A stretch of 64,000 nucleotides of DNA, from the NCBI RefSeq assembly GCF_021730395.1, contig NC_069371.1:68912001-68976000 (forward strand), written 5' to 3'. Under the pieces are notes generated by a model. That model saw only the letters and a list, made by a program, of their open reading frames with translations, was not told the origin of the DNA and did no database searches. Origin of the DNA: Mercenaria mercenaria (taxonomy: Eukaryota; Mollusca; Bivalvia; Venerida; Veneridae). This document shows positions 1 to 13,200 of the stretch, one piece after another (the first letter of the stretch is position 1; each line of letters begins with the position of its first letter). The translations under genes and the position numbers were made by a program.

Positions 1-1302
1 CTTGATGATATCTAGGTCAAGTTCGAAACTGGGTCACGTAGGGTCAAAAACTAGGTCATTAGGTCTAAAAATAGAAAAACCTTGTGACCTCTCTAGAGGC
101 CGTATTTCTCAATGCATCTTCATGAAAATTACTCAGAATGTTTATCTTGATGATATCTAGGTCAAGTTCGAAACTGGGTCACGTGGGGTTAAAAACTAGG
201 TCAGTAGATCTAAAAATAGAAAAACCTTGTGACCTCTCTAGAGGCCATATTTTTCATGAGATCTTCATGAATATTGGTCAGAATGTTCACCTTGATGATA
301 TCTAGGTCAAGTTCGAAACTGGGTCATGTGGGGTCAAAAACTAGGTCAGTAGATCTAAAAATAGAAAAACCTTGTGACCTCTCTAGTGGCCATATTTCTC
401 AATGGATCTTCATGAAAATTGGTCAGAATGTTCACCTTGATGATATCTAGGTCAAGTTCGAAACTGGGTCATGTGCGGTCAAAAACTAGGTCAGTAGGTC
501 TAAAAATAGGAAAACCTTGTGACCTCTCTAGAGGCGATATTTTTCAATGGATCTTCATGAAAATTGGTCAGAATGTTTACCTTGAAGATATCTAGGTCAG
601 GTTCGAAACTGGGTCACGTGGGGTTAAAAACTAGGTCAGTAGATCTAAAAATAGAAAAACCTTGTGACCTCTCTAGAGGCCATATTTTTCATGAGATCTT
701 CATGAATATTGGTCAGAATGTTCATTTTGATGATATCTAAGTCAGATTCAAAACTGGGTCACGTGGTGTCAAAAACTAGGTCAGTAGGTCTAAAAATAGA
801 AAAAACCTTGTGACCTCTCTAGAGGCCATATTTCTCAATGGATCTTCATGAAAATTGGTGAGAATGTTCAGCTTGATGATATCTAGGTCAGGTTCGTAAC
901 TGGGTCATGTGCGGTCAAAAACTAGGTCAGTAGGTCGAAAAAGAGAAAAACCTTGTGACCTCTCTAGAGGCCATATTTTTCACGAGATCTTCATGAAAAT
1001 TGGTGAGAATGTTCACCTTGATGATATCTAGGTCAAGTTTAAAAGTGGGTCACGTGCCTTTAAAAACTAGGTCATTAGGTCAAATAATAGAAAAACCTTG
1101 TGACCTCTCTAGAGGCCATGTTTTTCAATGGATCTTCATGAAAATTGGTCAGAATTTTTTATCTTGATGATATCTAGGTCACATGTGCTCAAAAACTAGG
1201 TCACTATGTCATATAATAGAAATAACGATGTCATACTCAGTTGAACACTGGGTCATGTGGAGATAGGTGAGCGATTCAGGACCATCATGGTCCTCTTGTT
1301 CA
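1..1302 (+). mobile_element. Tandem-core (pearl/HINE-like) element, family A, 3' part
   Basis: Eight to nine head-to-tail units of 145-146 bp begin near 1, 146, 291, 436, 581, 726, 872, 1017 and 1163, each starting with a CTTGATGATATCTAGGTCA-like phrase. The last unit decays and is followed by GGTGAGCG and a hairpin, GACCATCATGGTC, ending in CTCTTGTT near 1302. The same end closes the fuller copy at 34291-35715, so this is the 3' part of one element whose 5' end lies outside the window. No coding capacity is seen. Assignment to Helentron-associated elements rests on architecture (tandem core, subterminal inverted repeats, 3' hairpin) and is inference. Confidence 0.75.
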
Positions 1303-1904
1303 ATTTGACACCTTCAGTCTTTTGTGCAAATACTTCTGACTGTTTACATTTTGCAGTAAAATACAATCCAAACTTAGTTTTTCATTTGCTTCTGTGAGCA
1401 GTGTAAACAAAAAATATCTCAGAATGTTTTTGTTTCCATGAAATGTTGACAAAAAAAGTATTTGTAATCATTAGGAAAAGAATCATAAATCATGAATATA
1501 TACTAAGAAGAATATTCATTTACAGAACAAGTTTCATTAAACAGTAATATTATTACTATCATGGAAATGCTTTAAGCAACAATAAACAGTACAGACACCT
1601 TAAGCAACAGTATTTAACAAACAATAAATCATAATATTATACCTGAGGTTTAAAAATCCATTGTTTAATTAAACAGCCAATCAACCACAGTTAAAACAAA
1701 CTGATGTAATTATTTCCTAAATGCATATTCTGCATCCAAACGTATTTTTTTCTTGCCAAATATTCAAAATATTTATTCTACATATAAATGATATTTCAGC
1801 AGGACTTTAAAAACTAGAAAATGAAATTGCAATAAACAGAGTTACATTTTTAAAAATTATTTATAGAGTTACTGGAAGAAATTATATCAAACAGTGAACA
1901 CAAA
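1303..1904. other. AT-rich stretch without recognised features
   Basis: No open reading frame of note, RNA gene or recognisable repeat is seen between the tandem-core element and the ~70-bp array. Confidence 0.5.
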
Positions 1905-2960
1905 CAGTATCATTGAATATGCTTTGTGCAAAAGTAACATTTTAGCTGAATAACATTTAACAATAATGAATATCACAGATATGCTTTGCGCAAAAGTAAC
2001 AAGCAGCCAAAGTAACATTTTAGCTGAATAACATTTAACAATAATTGAATATCACAGAATATGCTTTGAGCAAAACTAACAAGCAGCCAAAGTAACATTT
2101 TAGCTGAATAACATTTAACAATAATTGAATATCACAGATATGCTTTGAGCAGCAGCCAAAGTAACATTTTAGCCGAATAACATTTAACAATAATTGAATA
2201 TCACAGATCTGCTTTGAGCAGCAGCCGAAGTAACATTTTAGCTGAATAACATTTAACAATAATTGAATATCACAGATATGCTTTGAGCAGCAGCCAAAGT
2301 AACATTTTAGCTGAATAACATTTAACAATAATGAATATCACATTTGTGCTTTGAGCAGTAACTAACAGGAATTCAACACTACGGCTTAGTAACATGTAAC
2401 AACAAGAGCTCCGCCAAGCTGGGCAATATTCGCCATAAGAGATACATCAGAGGATGGGAGCAAAATTTAATGGACTTGAAATGTGAAGCCCAAAGGACAG
2501 GAACAACAAGGGGAAGAAATTCAAAAAAAAAAATCCTTACAAGGTAAAGGTATGTCAAAATGCATCTAAAAATTGGATGTACCATCCATGTTGTACCACA
2601 CAAAAGTGGTCACGTTTTTTGTCGTCTCGATGTGGTGAACATTTGTGTCAAATTTCCTTGAAATACTTCAAGGGGTTCAAAAATTACAGAGCGGACACGA
2701 AATTGCTAACGGACAGACACCAGAGTCATAACATAATACGTCCCTTCGGGCATATAAATATTGTATATCACATTTGTGCTTTGAGCAATAATTAACAGGA
2801 AGTCAACATGTAGGCCGAGTAACATGTAACAATAATTGTAGATCACATTTGTGTTTTGAGCAATGACAACAAACAGGCAGTCAAAGTAACATTAATTGTT
2901 AACAATGTAATTACATATCACAGTTGTGCTTTGAGCAGTACAATTAATATATATCATAAT
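1905..2960. repeat. Tandem array, ~69-80 bp units, interrupted
   Basis: Units carrying GCTTTGAGCA and AACATTTAACAATAATTGAA recur with GCTTTG at about 1921, 1983, 2063, 2142, 2211, 2280 and 2348, then again at about 2774, 2850 and 2926. The spacing is ~69 bp, or ~80 bp where an extra CAAAACTAACAA-like piece is present. Units on both sides of 2400-2757 are alike, so an inserted element splits the array. A 97-residue frame at 2035-2328 is only the translation of this repeat. Confidence 0.85.
2400..2757 (-). mobile_element. Short tandem-core element, family B, inside the 70-bp array
   Basis: Read on the minus strand it begins ATGCCCGAAGGGACGTATTATG and ends in a GCGGAGCTCTTGTT-like terminus. These match both ends of the larger family-B copy at 27380-28341, but with only part of one core unit (CGGACACGAAATTGC region, 2690-2725). 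It is therefore an internally reduced copy of the same family in opposite orientation. The flanks are 70-bp array units, so it transposed into a pre-existing array. No target duplication could be assigned cleanly. Confidence 0.75.
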
Positions 2961-3380
2961 CATATCTTTTATCAGACAGCTATCAAAAAACAAATACCAG
3001 TACCATCAGTTTAAATGATGCAAGTTTTCCAAATATTAATTCATGTAGACCTAGTATTTTGTGTTCAAGTGACAAGTCCCCTACTGGTTAAAAACTGGAA
3101 CTTTCAGTTTGCCTTCCAACCATCTAGTTGAAAAATCATTGTGTAGTAATGTAGTACCACCATCTTGAAAAGAATGCAAGCTGGTTTAATGGAACTTGGT
3201 ACGTTGATAAAGGACCATTTATAAGGAGATTATACACATCCATTTTTTTCTTTACTGTATCAAAACACTGGTTGTCCGGGTAAAAAATATATATGTTAAT
3301 ATGATAAAATGGGACTCTGCAATATAACTTGAAAAGTATGTTAGGTATTTTAATAAAACTTGTTTTCAAGATAAAGGGCC
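2961..3380. other. Stretch without recognised features
   Basis: No gene, RNA or clear repeat is seen. Confidence 0.45.
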
Positions 3381-3390
3381 ATTAGTAGAT

Positions 3391-3616
3391 AAATTTATAC
3401 TACTACTTTATTTTTGGAAGACTGTGATGCAAGTTCATTTCTGAAGGAATCCATCACAATGAGAGATGAAGAGCCAGTTTCCATTTTAAATGTTGAGCAC
3501 CAAGCAAGGGAGCTAATGGTACCATTTTTCATGTCTTTGGTATGACACGTTCGGAGATCAAACACACTACCTTCTGCACTCTGCAGACACCTTACCATTA
3601 GGCTATCAAGGCCCCA
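3391..3616 (-). mobile_element. tRNA-headed SINE, family 1, minus strand
   Basis: The minus strand starts with a tRNA-like head (GGCCTTGATAGCCTAATGG, then a B-box-like GATCTCCGAACGTG) and continues with ACCAAAGACATGAAAAATGG and a body matching the plus-strand copy at 13988-14244. A perfect 10-bp target duplication ATTAGTAGAT flanks it at 3381-3390 and 3617-3626. It lies in the 3' flank of the ankyrin gene. A decayed A/B-box tRNA head plus target duplication fits a SINE rather than a tRNA gene. Confidence 0.85.
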
Positions 3617-3626
3617 ATTAGTAGAT

Positions 3627-4221
3627 TACACACACCCCTTTTCCCCTAAAAAAATTCGTTGCTCTGACTAAAAGTATTTAAAAATATGTCGAAAATATTA
3701 AACTTTGATAAAAAGTACAGAAGAATTTTTTTTCATGAAACATAGTGCATAGATTAGGCAATATTAAAATATGCTTGATATTTTTGTCTTTTTCTTCTAG
3801 TATGTTAATCCATCTTTATGTCTATCCCTTGGTCATAAAAGGGCTATTGGTATTTTATGGAACGGAATCAGAAGAAGCCCATAAAAGGTAATGATTCACG
3901 ACACCTACCTAATTCAGCTCTAGATGGAAGGCACAACAGCAAAACAGAGCTGCAACTATCCTAATATCCTCCCTTGACATTTTTAAGAATATAAAAAAAA
4001 TGTTTTAGTTAAATTCTATTTTCCATCTCTGCATAGTTATCATTATTACTAGGGATTACACTGTATTTAAAGACTACCTGAGTATTAAATTTTGTAATCA
4101 TGTCTAAGACTTGATGATAGTGATCTTAAGTGACAAACAATTTCCCTTAATTGATTTAACTGTCAAGTTTTGATTTTCAATGCTTAATATAGCCTTGATT
4201 CTTGGAGGCACTTAATTTTGT
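3627..4221. other. 3' flank / possible 3' UTR of the ankyrin gene
   Basis: The region follows the minus-strand stop codon at 4222-4224. No strong AATAAA signal could be assigned with confidence and no other feature is seen. Confidence 0.4.
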
Positions 4222-7200
4222 TTACATAATTCTAGGCGACATAATTTTCCGTGTGGATTCAATAAGATGCTTCCTCTGTGGACTCTGCAGTCCCAGTTTG
4301 ATGTGTGGTGGTGTGTGTGGCTCAACTACATCCCACACATATGGATTTGGTAGGTTAATTTTTAGAAGATCAGCAGCATGTAGATTACCTGTAATGGAAA
4401 TGTTTGTTTGAAATCTTGATTTGGTCGAAGTATGTTTGGCATAGTTTAAAAATAGGCTGTTCATGATAACAGGAATAGCAGAAATGTTTGGGAAAATTAA
4501 ATAGCATTTCCATCTGTTTCAGCGACACTTCAGCTAGATTAAAACAATGTAGGTATACATAACTACAATAACAATGATCTCTTATTCAATTTGATGTTAA
4601 AAAGTCTGAACCAAGAGCATATTGAATTTTTTTTCAATCAATTAGAACAGCAAATTTATTTCACTCCAAAACAAATGCAACCTATGTCTTTGTTTTCTAG
4701 CATGTGACCAATACTGGACAGCTTTTTCTAGTTATGAAAAATTATGTGTTTTTTTTTTTTTTTTTTTTTTTTTTTCAATTATGTCCATATTTTTTTTTGA
4801 TTTCAAGAAAATACACAATTCTTTACAAAAAATCATTTCATCAGCAGACAGCATTAAGGCTATTATAAAAGGCTAGATTATAATCAACATTTTTCATACA
4901 ATGTTGGGAGAGAAGGGAGAGTTGGGTAATTTTTCATGATTTCTGAAATCATACAGTATATACAAGCTAAAATGTCTGTCAATTTAACAAATCATAATAA
5001 TACAATGTGCTCAACTACTTGACAACATTTAAGTTGAAAATGTTCCCCCATCCAAGCCCTGGTGATGGATGGGGGCCATTATTGGAGTAAAAGCCGGAGG
5101 CTGAGCATGTATACATAGCAAAGACGTTTGCGACAATAGTTTAGTGAGAAGCAACTATTTAAAGCTAAAATGAAACCGGATACGCGATCGATAACCCGGC
5201 GAGACCATTCACCCAATAGCTTCCTGTAATCATAATTTAAAGCATGAATGTTTGCTTGCTGACAAATTTCAATCAAAAAAAGGGCTGGGCATAACAACCA
5301 CAGCTACAAGGGAGGGAAGTATACAAGCGCAGCCTCCGGCTTTTACTCCAATAATGGCCCCCATCCATCACCAGGGCTTGGATGGGGGAACATTATTTTC
5401 GCAAAAGCCTACGGCGTTTGCATGTATACATAGCATCTTTAAAGATTGTCAACAAGAAACATTAAGAAAAAAGAAATGCAAATACACTGTATTTAAGTAA
5501 TCTCTAATTTACTGAACCGAAACAATAAATTCAGCAAAACAGAAGTGAAAGAAAACTACATTACATCATGAAGTAATGTAATCATAACCAGGTCATAAAT
5601 AATTTAATGCAAACTTAAGGAAATAATTCCCAAATTTAACAGTTTCAACAATAATATATATGCATTTAAAGATCTATTACTGTCACTTCTCAAGCACTAG
5701 TCACTCTAACACAGCTCTGGCAAAAGAAACATCACTATTAGCAACTACTGGTCTATAATAAAACTTATAGAAGTTCCTGTCCGAGCTCCAGTCAGCTGTG
5801 TCCAAAATAGTTTTTAGAGAACACTTACCCACCGCTGCGGAAACGGCCGCAGATCTATATGAATGAGCTTTGAAAAAACCACTATCAATACCTGAAAACT
5901 GTAACACTGTCTTAAGCCACCTAGCAACTGTGCTGGTTAAAACCTTCTCATAAGTTACATATGAAATCAAAAGCTGTCTAGATTTCCTTAAATTCTTGGT
6001 ACATTTAATATAATATAATAAAGTATGCATCACACATAGAGGTTCTTCCTCAAAATGTTCCAGTTTTAACGAAAAGACATTAGATCTGCCTGATCTCGAG
6101 GTTTTCAACAAACCTGGAAAGAAAAAGGTCATATGTGAACTAGCGTACTGTACACAGTCTAAATTCATAGACACAAGAGTCTGAGCACGTGGTGCACAAC
6201 ATAAAGCTATTAACGCTACCAGCTTCAAAGTCAACATTTTTAACGACAATTCCTTCAGTGGAAATAGAGTTTTAAGATACCGCAAAACAACTGTGACGTC
6301 CCAGGTAAACTTATATCTCGACTTAGGGGGATTAGAATGAAAAATCCCTTTCATGAATTTAGGAATTAGATTTAAATTACCACACCATGTGTTTCCAAAA
6401 AAGGGAAGTGTTTGTAAAAGCATAGCCTTATGTGTATTCAAAACAGAATAAGACTTACTTTTCATATGCAAGTTATACAAGTAATTAACTACTAACATTT
6501 CAGTCGTACAAAAAGGATTTTTATGCTGTTTATAACACCAAGAATACCAGTTTCTCCAGGCCAAACCGTATTGTTTGCGGGTTCCTGGTCTCCATGCCTG
6601 GAGGATAACGTCAATAGCTCCTGTTGAAACTTTTCCAGAACTGAGGGATCTCCGGATAGCTGAACTCCAATCAGAGTGAGGGACTTCCCTAGTGGATGGT
6701 GTCTTCCATCGTGTACCATCGACAACAAGTCTCTGTGTCTCGGCAACCTGACAGGTAGAGAAGCTAAATTAGGCAAAAGCAAAGGAAACCAGGGTTGAGA
6801 TTTCCAAAAAGGTACAATCAAAATTGCTTTAACCACTCTGTCTTCAACTATTTTGTTAATCACTTTACTTATCAAGTTAAAAGGTGGAAATATATATGGC
6901 AACAATCTACTCCACGAACATGAGAAAGCATCATTAAAAGATGCTCCAGGTTCTGGGAACCATGACACAAAACTGTCCAATTGTCTATTAATTCTGGAAG
7001 CAAATAAATCTATCTGTGGTTCAAAGAAATGTTTACATAATCTTTTAAAAATTTCAGGTTTCAACCTCCATTCAGTGGAATCAGAAAAATTTCTAGAATA
7101 ATAATCAGCAGTTTTATTGTCTATCCCTGCAATGTGAATGGCTGAAACATAAATATTTCTTTTTAAACACCACTGCCAAATTTCACCTGACAAAATATCA

Positions 7201-10200
7201 AGATCTACAGAAGTCATTCCACCCATATCATTGACATATTTCACAACTGTGACATTATCACATTGAAATTCGATACGAGTATCTGTGCAATCAAAATACA
7301 AAGCCTGTAATGCAAAATAGATAGCCAGTAATTCTAAATAATTTATGTGATTATTTGCTTCTTTTAATGACCAACAGCCTTGTGAAACTCTACCAGAATC
7401 TAAATCTACACAGCCATAACCTATATCAGAGAAGAATCTGTTCTACATTTAAATTCAACTTTATTTGGCCTGATGTGTTTACCATTCTTAACTTTGATAA
7501 AATCACACCACCAATGTAACTCTGCTTTACCTTCTTCTGACAAACTAACTTGATTTAAAAAATCCATGTCTGGACCCAGTCCACGTATTTTATCCCTTTC
7601 CAAAGAACGATAATGTAAGGGAGCTTCCAAGACTGCGTAAAATGCATTTATAATTGAGCCAATGAATGAAGCCAAATCCTTGACAACAACAACCGAGGAC
7701 TTTAATAAAGCACTTGCTTTAGAAATGATTTTTTCAACCTTTTCTTCAGTCAGAAATACCATAAAAAGAACAGAATCCAAAATATACCCAAAGAATATAA
7801 TTCTTGTACATGGGATAAACTGAGATTTCTTTTCATTAATAGTAAATCCCAAAGATGTTAAAGTAGAACAAATAAGCTGTGTATTTTGTGCACAAATATC
7901 TCTTTTCTGATTCAAATTTAATGAATCATCAATGTAATAACAGCAACGAACTCCTTGGAATCTCAACCAGGCATAAACTGGCTTCAGAATTTTAGTAAAA
8001 ACCCTTGGAGCTGAACTTAATCCAAATGGTAAAACATCATATTGCCAAAGAGTACCATTCCATTCAAACTTAAGGAATTTTCTAAAATCTGGATGAATAG
8101 ACACTGAAAAATAAGCATCTGATAAATCTATACTTGAGAACCAATCATTCCTTTGAATCAGATCTAAAACTATTTTAAAGTGTTCCTGTTTGAAATGTTC
8201 ATAAACAACAAATTTATTCATTTTCTTAAGATTCAGAATAGGACGATATTTATTTTTTCCCGGTTTTGGAACCAGAAATAAGTTGGATATAAATTGTCCT
8301 TGTTCATGAACTGTTGGAGATATTGCTCCTTTATTAAATAACTCTTGTACCTCATCATCAACTACTAACTTTTCTTCATCAGAAAAAGGAATGACAGATG
8401 GAATAGACGTCTGAAAAGGAATTTCCTCAAATTCTATTTTGTACCCTTTTACAGTTTCCAAAATCCAAGGATCTTTAGTAAATTTTTGCCAAATATGCTC
8501 AAAAAATCTCAGCTTTCCTACCTGCTTTATTCGTTTGGGGCAGATGCAGTAGCCGTTGCAAATGGGCGTCTTCTGGCCCTGTATGAATTTGCACTCCCAC
8601 GACCATTACCATACTGGCTGTACTGATTATACTGTTGCTGACCATAGGGATGCATTCTACCCCCTCGTCTATAAGCATTTCTGTAGTTACCAACAGATTG
8701 TCTTCCCCTGAAATGTCTATTTTCATACCTCTGAGAGGCCAAAGAAATACCCGTGTCACAATTTTTGATTTCTTTTACAATATCATCTCCAAATAATTGG
8801 TTTGTAATGGGGGTAGACTGATTACAGATGTTTTTATATTTCTTTTTCAGGCTTGGACGTATAATATACCGCCTACGAAGGGACAAGTGGTATTGAACTT
8901 GCCCAAACAAAGTAAGGGCATCAGAAATACATTGTTTTGCAGATTGATTTAAGTTTTCTCCCATGGTTTCAGCCAATTTAATTATTGGGACCATACCAGA
9001 GGCAACTAATGTTTGAATATCAACGAGCATTCGGTCATAACTACGCCCTTTCTTTTCTAAGATCTTCCAGACTTCCTGATTTACCATTGGTGGGCTCAAA
9101 TTACAACAATTCTCAGAAATTTGGTATTTTTGAACAATGTCTTCAGTGCAACAGGCAGAAGTACATGTAGTGTTTATTAATTTAGCCAAAGATGGTGAGA
9201 TTGCTTCACCTATAACTACACTTTTTAATTTGGGTTGTGCCCACTCTGTACCCTCTGTACTCTCTTTATTCTCAGCTTCTTTCCCAAACATAGCTTGAAG
9301 AAGTTTGCCACTCATATCTTTATTGCCACCACTTGGTACAAAGTTACTAGAATAATCAAATTCTGAGTCAGAGATATCATCTCGGTCAATATGCACTCGT
9401 AATCAGGGAACATTATTAGGATCAAAATTTTCATCATGTACATCATCGTAATAGTCAGGTACAAAATCTGCCTCGTCTTGATAATCATTATGAAAGACTG
9501 GCCTTTGACTATTGGAAGAGGGTACTGACAAGGGAGCCCTTACAGAAGCAAGCCTCTGTGGCGTACATGCTGCGTATTTGCTGTGTATATGCCGCGAACA
9601 CAGTAGTACGCCAGAGGAGTACATTTTACATACACCGCATGCCGCGTACATGCCGCGTACTATTTCGAAGAGTACACAGCATGTACGCAGGAGGTCACTA
9701 GTACACTTCAAGTATGCAGCAGAGACTCTGAAAATTTAAGGAGTACACTGCATGTACGCAGGAGGGACTTGTACAAGAAAATGGTACACTGCATGTACAC
9801 CGCAGATACTTCGAAATTTATAACACTTATATTTAGTTGCATTAAAGTTGTTTCCCCTTGATGCAGTTATGCCATTTTCTTCAGATGTTTACCAAATTAC
9901 ATGCTACAAAAATTGATTTATTTCATTGAAAAGTGGATTAAGAAAAGCATACTAATTTATTTGATAACATCAATCTACATTATTTTGGTAAGGGTAAATA
10001 CTTATTGATGCATGTCACTTATCTTTTTTCTGTTTTTTTTTCTGTCCAAATGATCAGCATTTGCATAAGAAAGTTGGTGGGGTAAGGAATTTACATTATC
10101 ACAGCAGTTTCGCCACAAGAGTACACAGCATGTATGCAGCAGGAGTACACAGCATGTACGCCGCAGGACTCGGGGCCAGGAGTACACAGAATGTACGCCG

Positions 10201-13200
10201 CAGGAGTACACAGCATGTACGCCGCAGGGGTTGTACACCACAGGCTCATTTGCATGTGAAAAGTGTATGTGCCGCGTACATGCTGCGTACTATTTCCCGC
10301 ACACTAAATTCCTCCAGCGTACATCCTGTGTACTATGTAGTCCACAGCATGTACGCAGCAAGTAGTACGCGGCAGAGCTCATTTGCATGTCAAAAGTGTA
10401 CTACAAACGTACTATCGGTGTATGTGCGGTGTATATCCTGCGTACTATTTAAAGCCCTTGATTTCAGTACACATCATGTACGCATCATATACGCTGTATG
10501 TACACAGCAAGAGTACGCAGCAGGCCTTTTTCTTCTGTAAGGGAGGAACAGGCTGAGCAGCATAAGACTGAGGTGTGGGGTTAGCAACACCAAGTTTCTG
10601 TTTTAATAATTCAATGTCTTGAGAAGACAATTTATCTAATATATTTTTTGCTTTCTTAGACTTTTTCTTATTTTTAGAAACTGTAGTCTTTTTAACAGGT
10701 CGTGTTTTTGAAGGTTTTTGACTTTTTGAATTCTTTACTGTTTTACCACGACCACGTGGAACATCCCCGGATCTATCCGTCTCGGGGCTACAATCTCGAG
10801 GCTGCTCTGAGGCAGTATTTGTAACAGTTTCGTTAGCCCCCACAACTATGTCATTTTCATCAAATCCCGAAAACTCGGACTGGCTTTCATTTTCTCCAAT
10901 GCGGAGTTCCTCGCCCTCGCTCGAGCTCATGATTTTTAACAAAAAAGTATTTCAAAAAAAGAAAACAGAACTCTGGACTATGTCCAGAGGAGCTCGGTTA
11001 ATATACAATTACCCTTTTAAAATACTAACCAAAAAAAAAAAATACACGAAGTCTAAAAAACATACAATTTCTTCAGAGTATGAAAAATTGCATCTCATGT
11101 CTACCGACGCAATGTCAAATATGATTACAGGAAGCTATTGGGTGAATGGTCTCGCCGGGTTATCGATCGCGTATCCGGTTTCATTTTAGCTTTAAATAGT
11201 TGCGTCTCACTAAACTATTGTCGCAAACGTCTTTGCTATGTATACATGCAAACGCTGTAGGCTTTTGCGAAAATAATGGCCTATAGCTTACATGACTATG
11301 TTACTTTATTACAATTCATTACAAATTTAAATTTCATTATGGTAATAACTAGTTTTGTGTTAAGATTAAATCAAAGATATAAGAACAGTTAATTAGATAA
11401 AGCTTGACACTCTGAAATTCTAAACTGTATAAACTTAACAAGCTTTCAGAATACTAATACCTGCATTTATAGCACTGTCAATAGGATAGATTCCTGTACA
11501 ACTGGCTTGGTAAGGATCTGCTCCTGAAAAGACATTTACTTTTATTTACAGTGGCACTGTATTAAACGCTGCTTGCAGGACTTGAGCAAATCTCAAAAAC
11601 CAATAAAGTGGGAGAAGCTAACAGTTCACTTTATTTACAGTCCACATCTTTATGGTAGTGCTTATCAGCAATACTTCTGCATGCTGTTCATTTTTTTTTC
11701 CAGATAGGTACTTGTGATAAAACAAGTGTTTCACTATTTGATCATAACTAAAATTAATTTCAGGTAAGTACTCATTTCACATTTAATTCAAACCCTGTGA
11801 TTCATGTTTTACAACTGATTTGTTTTTGCTTGATAAAAAAAGCAATTTTCCATAAATTTGTTTAGCACCATTCACATGATTCCCTGACTGAAAAATGCTT
11901 TATGTGGACCTACCATGTTTCAACAAAGTTTGAATAACGTTTAAATTTCCATGACCAGCAGCTCTATGTAATGGTGTGTACCCAGCCAAGTTTGCAGAAT
12001 TCACATCACAACCTTCAAAGGTGAAAAAAAAGCATTTACATGAAAATGCAAGAATAGAAATTTATATATCTTTACTGGTAAGAATGAGAAGTGTATTTCA
12101 GCGAAATGTTTCAGTTTGCTTTAGATATATTTGATAATTTGACTGCTGCCTTTCAAACAATAAACATGAAAATTCCAGCGTAATAAATAAAATTAATATT
12201 AAAAGAAAGTAAATGGGTTTGGCCATGAGTTCTTATACCATTCCTCATTATCAGATATATAAATGACTGATAAATTTTTTTTTTTCCATTTCAGTGCAAT
12301 TAGATGCCAGTCTCCTATTCATCAAACATAAAATTAAAGAATATGAGTTGGATTTAATTTAGAAATTTTAACATCAATTCCATATTTTATTCTCTGATAT
12401 ATTTTTGTCAAATTAAGAAAAAAATATATATGACTTTCCAAATTTTTATGAGAGCAATTTTAGAATTTTTAAAACAGTACTCAACAACAAAAAAAACTTC
12501 GAATTCATGTGCAACATTCAGGCTAAAGTTGTTTAAAGCAGTTTAGATTGTAAGTATGCATTGCCTTATTGCTTATTGTTTAAGGACTTGGCGATATATG
12601 ACCATTTTGTGTCGATTCGCCGTAAAACCCAACTCACTCACTTATTGTTTAAGGCAGTTTAGATTATAAGGGTATATTGTTTTAGACAGTTTAAACTGCA
12701 AGTTTACATTACGGCATTTTAGTTTGTAAGTGGATATTGTTTCAAAAGGCAGTCTGATAAATCTTTTCTCTTTATCAAAATACAATTGCTTATTTATAAA
12801 AGCAATAAAAATGTTTACCCGACTGAATGAGTTCCTCAAGGACAGTGACATCAGGTTCACTTGTACTTAGTATGCCAAATGTTGCTAAATATAGAGCAGT
12901 GTCACCTGCTTTTGTTCTTCTTGTCACATCTGCCCCTAGTTACAGAATATCATGAATATATTTGGTCGCATCAAACACTACAGATAAATACAACACAAAT
13001 ATTACCATAATTCACCAGTATATTATCATAATCTTGTCATTAATACATTTATTCCCTATTTACTAGAATTCATGACAGCAAGATTTTACTTATATTCTAA
13101 TGCTTTTATTTTAAGATGTATAAAAGCATGACAAATGTTAAATAGCACCAACCTTTTACTAGCATGTATTTTATCAGTCCTTTCTGACCACTTAAGCAAG

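Larger units (their letters stand above)
5043..11274 (-). mobile_element. DIRS-type tyrosine-recombinase retrotransposon (young, largely whole)
   Basis: A fossil virus-like retroelement on the minus strand. In order it has a gag region (10942 to 8527), a reverse transcriptase-RNase H region (8461 to 6492) and a tyrosine recombinase (6564 to 5701). It has inverted terminal repeats (5105-5233 and 11123-11249) and an internal complementary region (5330-5434) that copies both outer ends. That layout defines the DIRS group and excludes LTR and LINE classes. The outermost bases share AATG (5039-5042 and 11275-11278), which also sits at the circle-junction point of the internal region, and there is no ordinary target duplication. 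The terminal repeats differ at about one site in ~125, so insertion was recent. It looks largely whole, with roughly one or two breaks besides an inserted DNA element in gag. It lies in the last intron of the ankyrin gene, in the same orientation. Confidence 0.92.

Noticed and set aside
2035-2328. 97-residue open frame with internal repeats
   Set aside because: It is the translation of a ~70-bp tandem repeat whose units vary between 69 and 80 bp; no start context, domain or splice sites.
8499-8759. Separate 86-residue gene in the DIRS element
   Set aside because: It overlaps the gag region in another frame and shows no domain; treated as a shadow.
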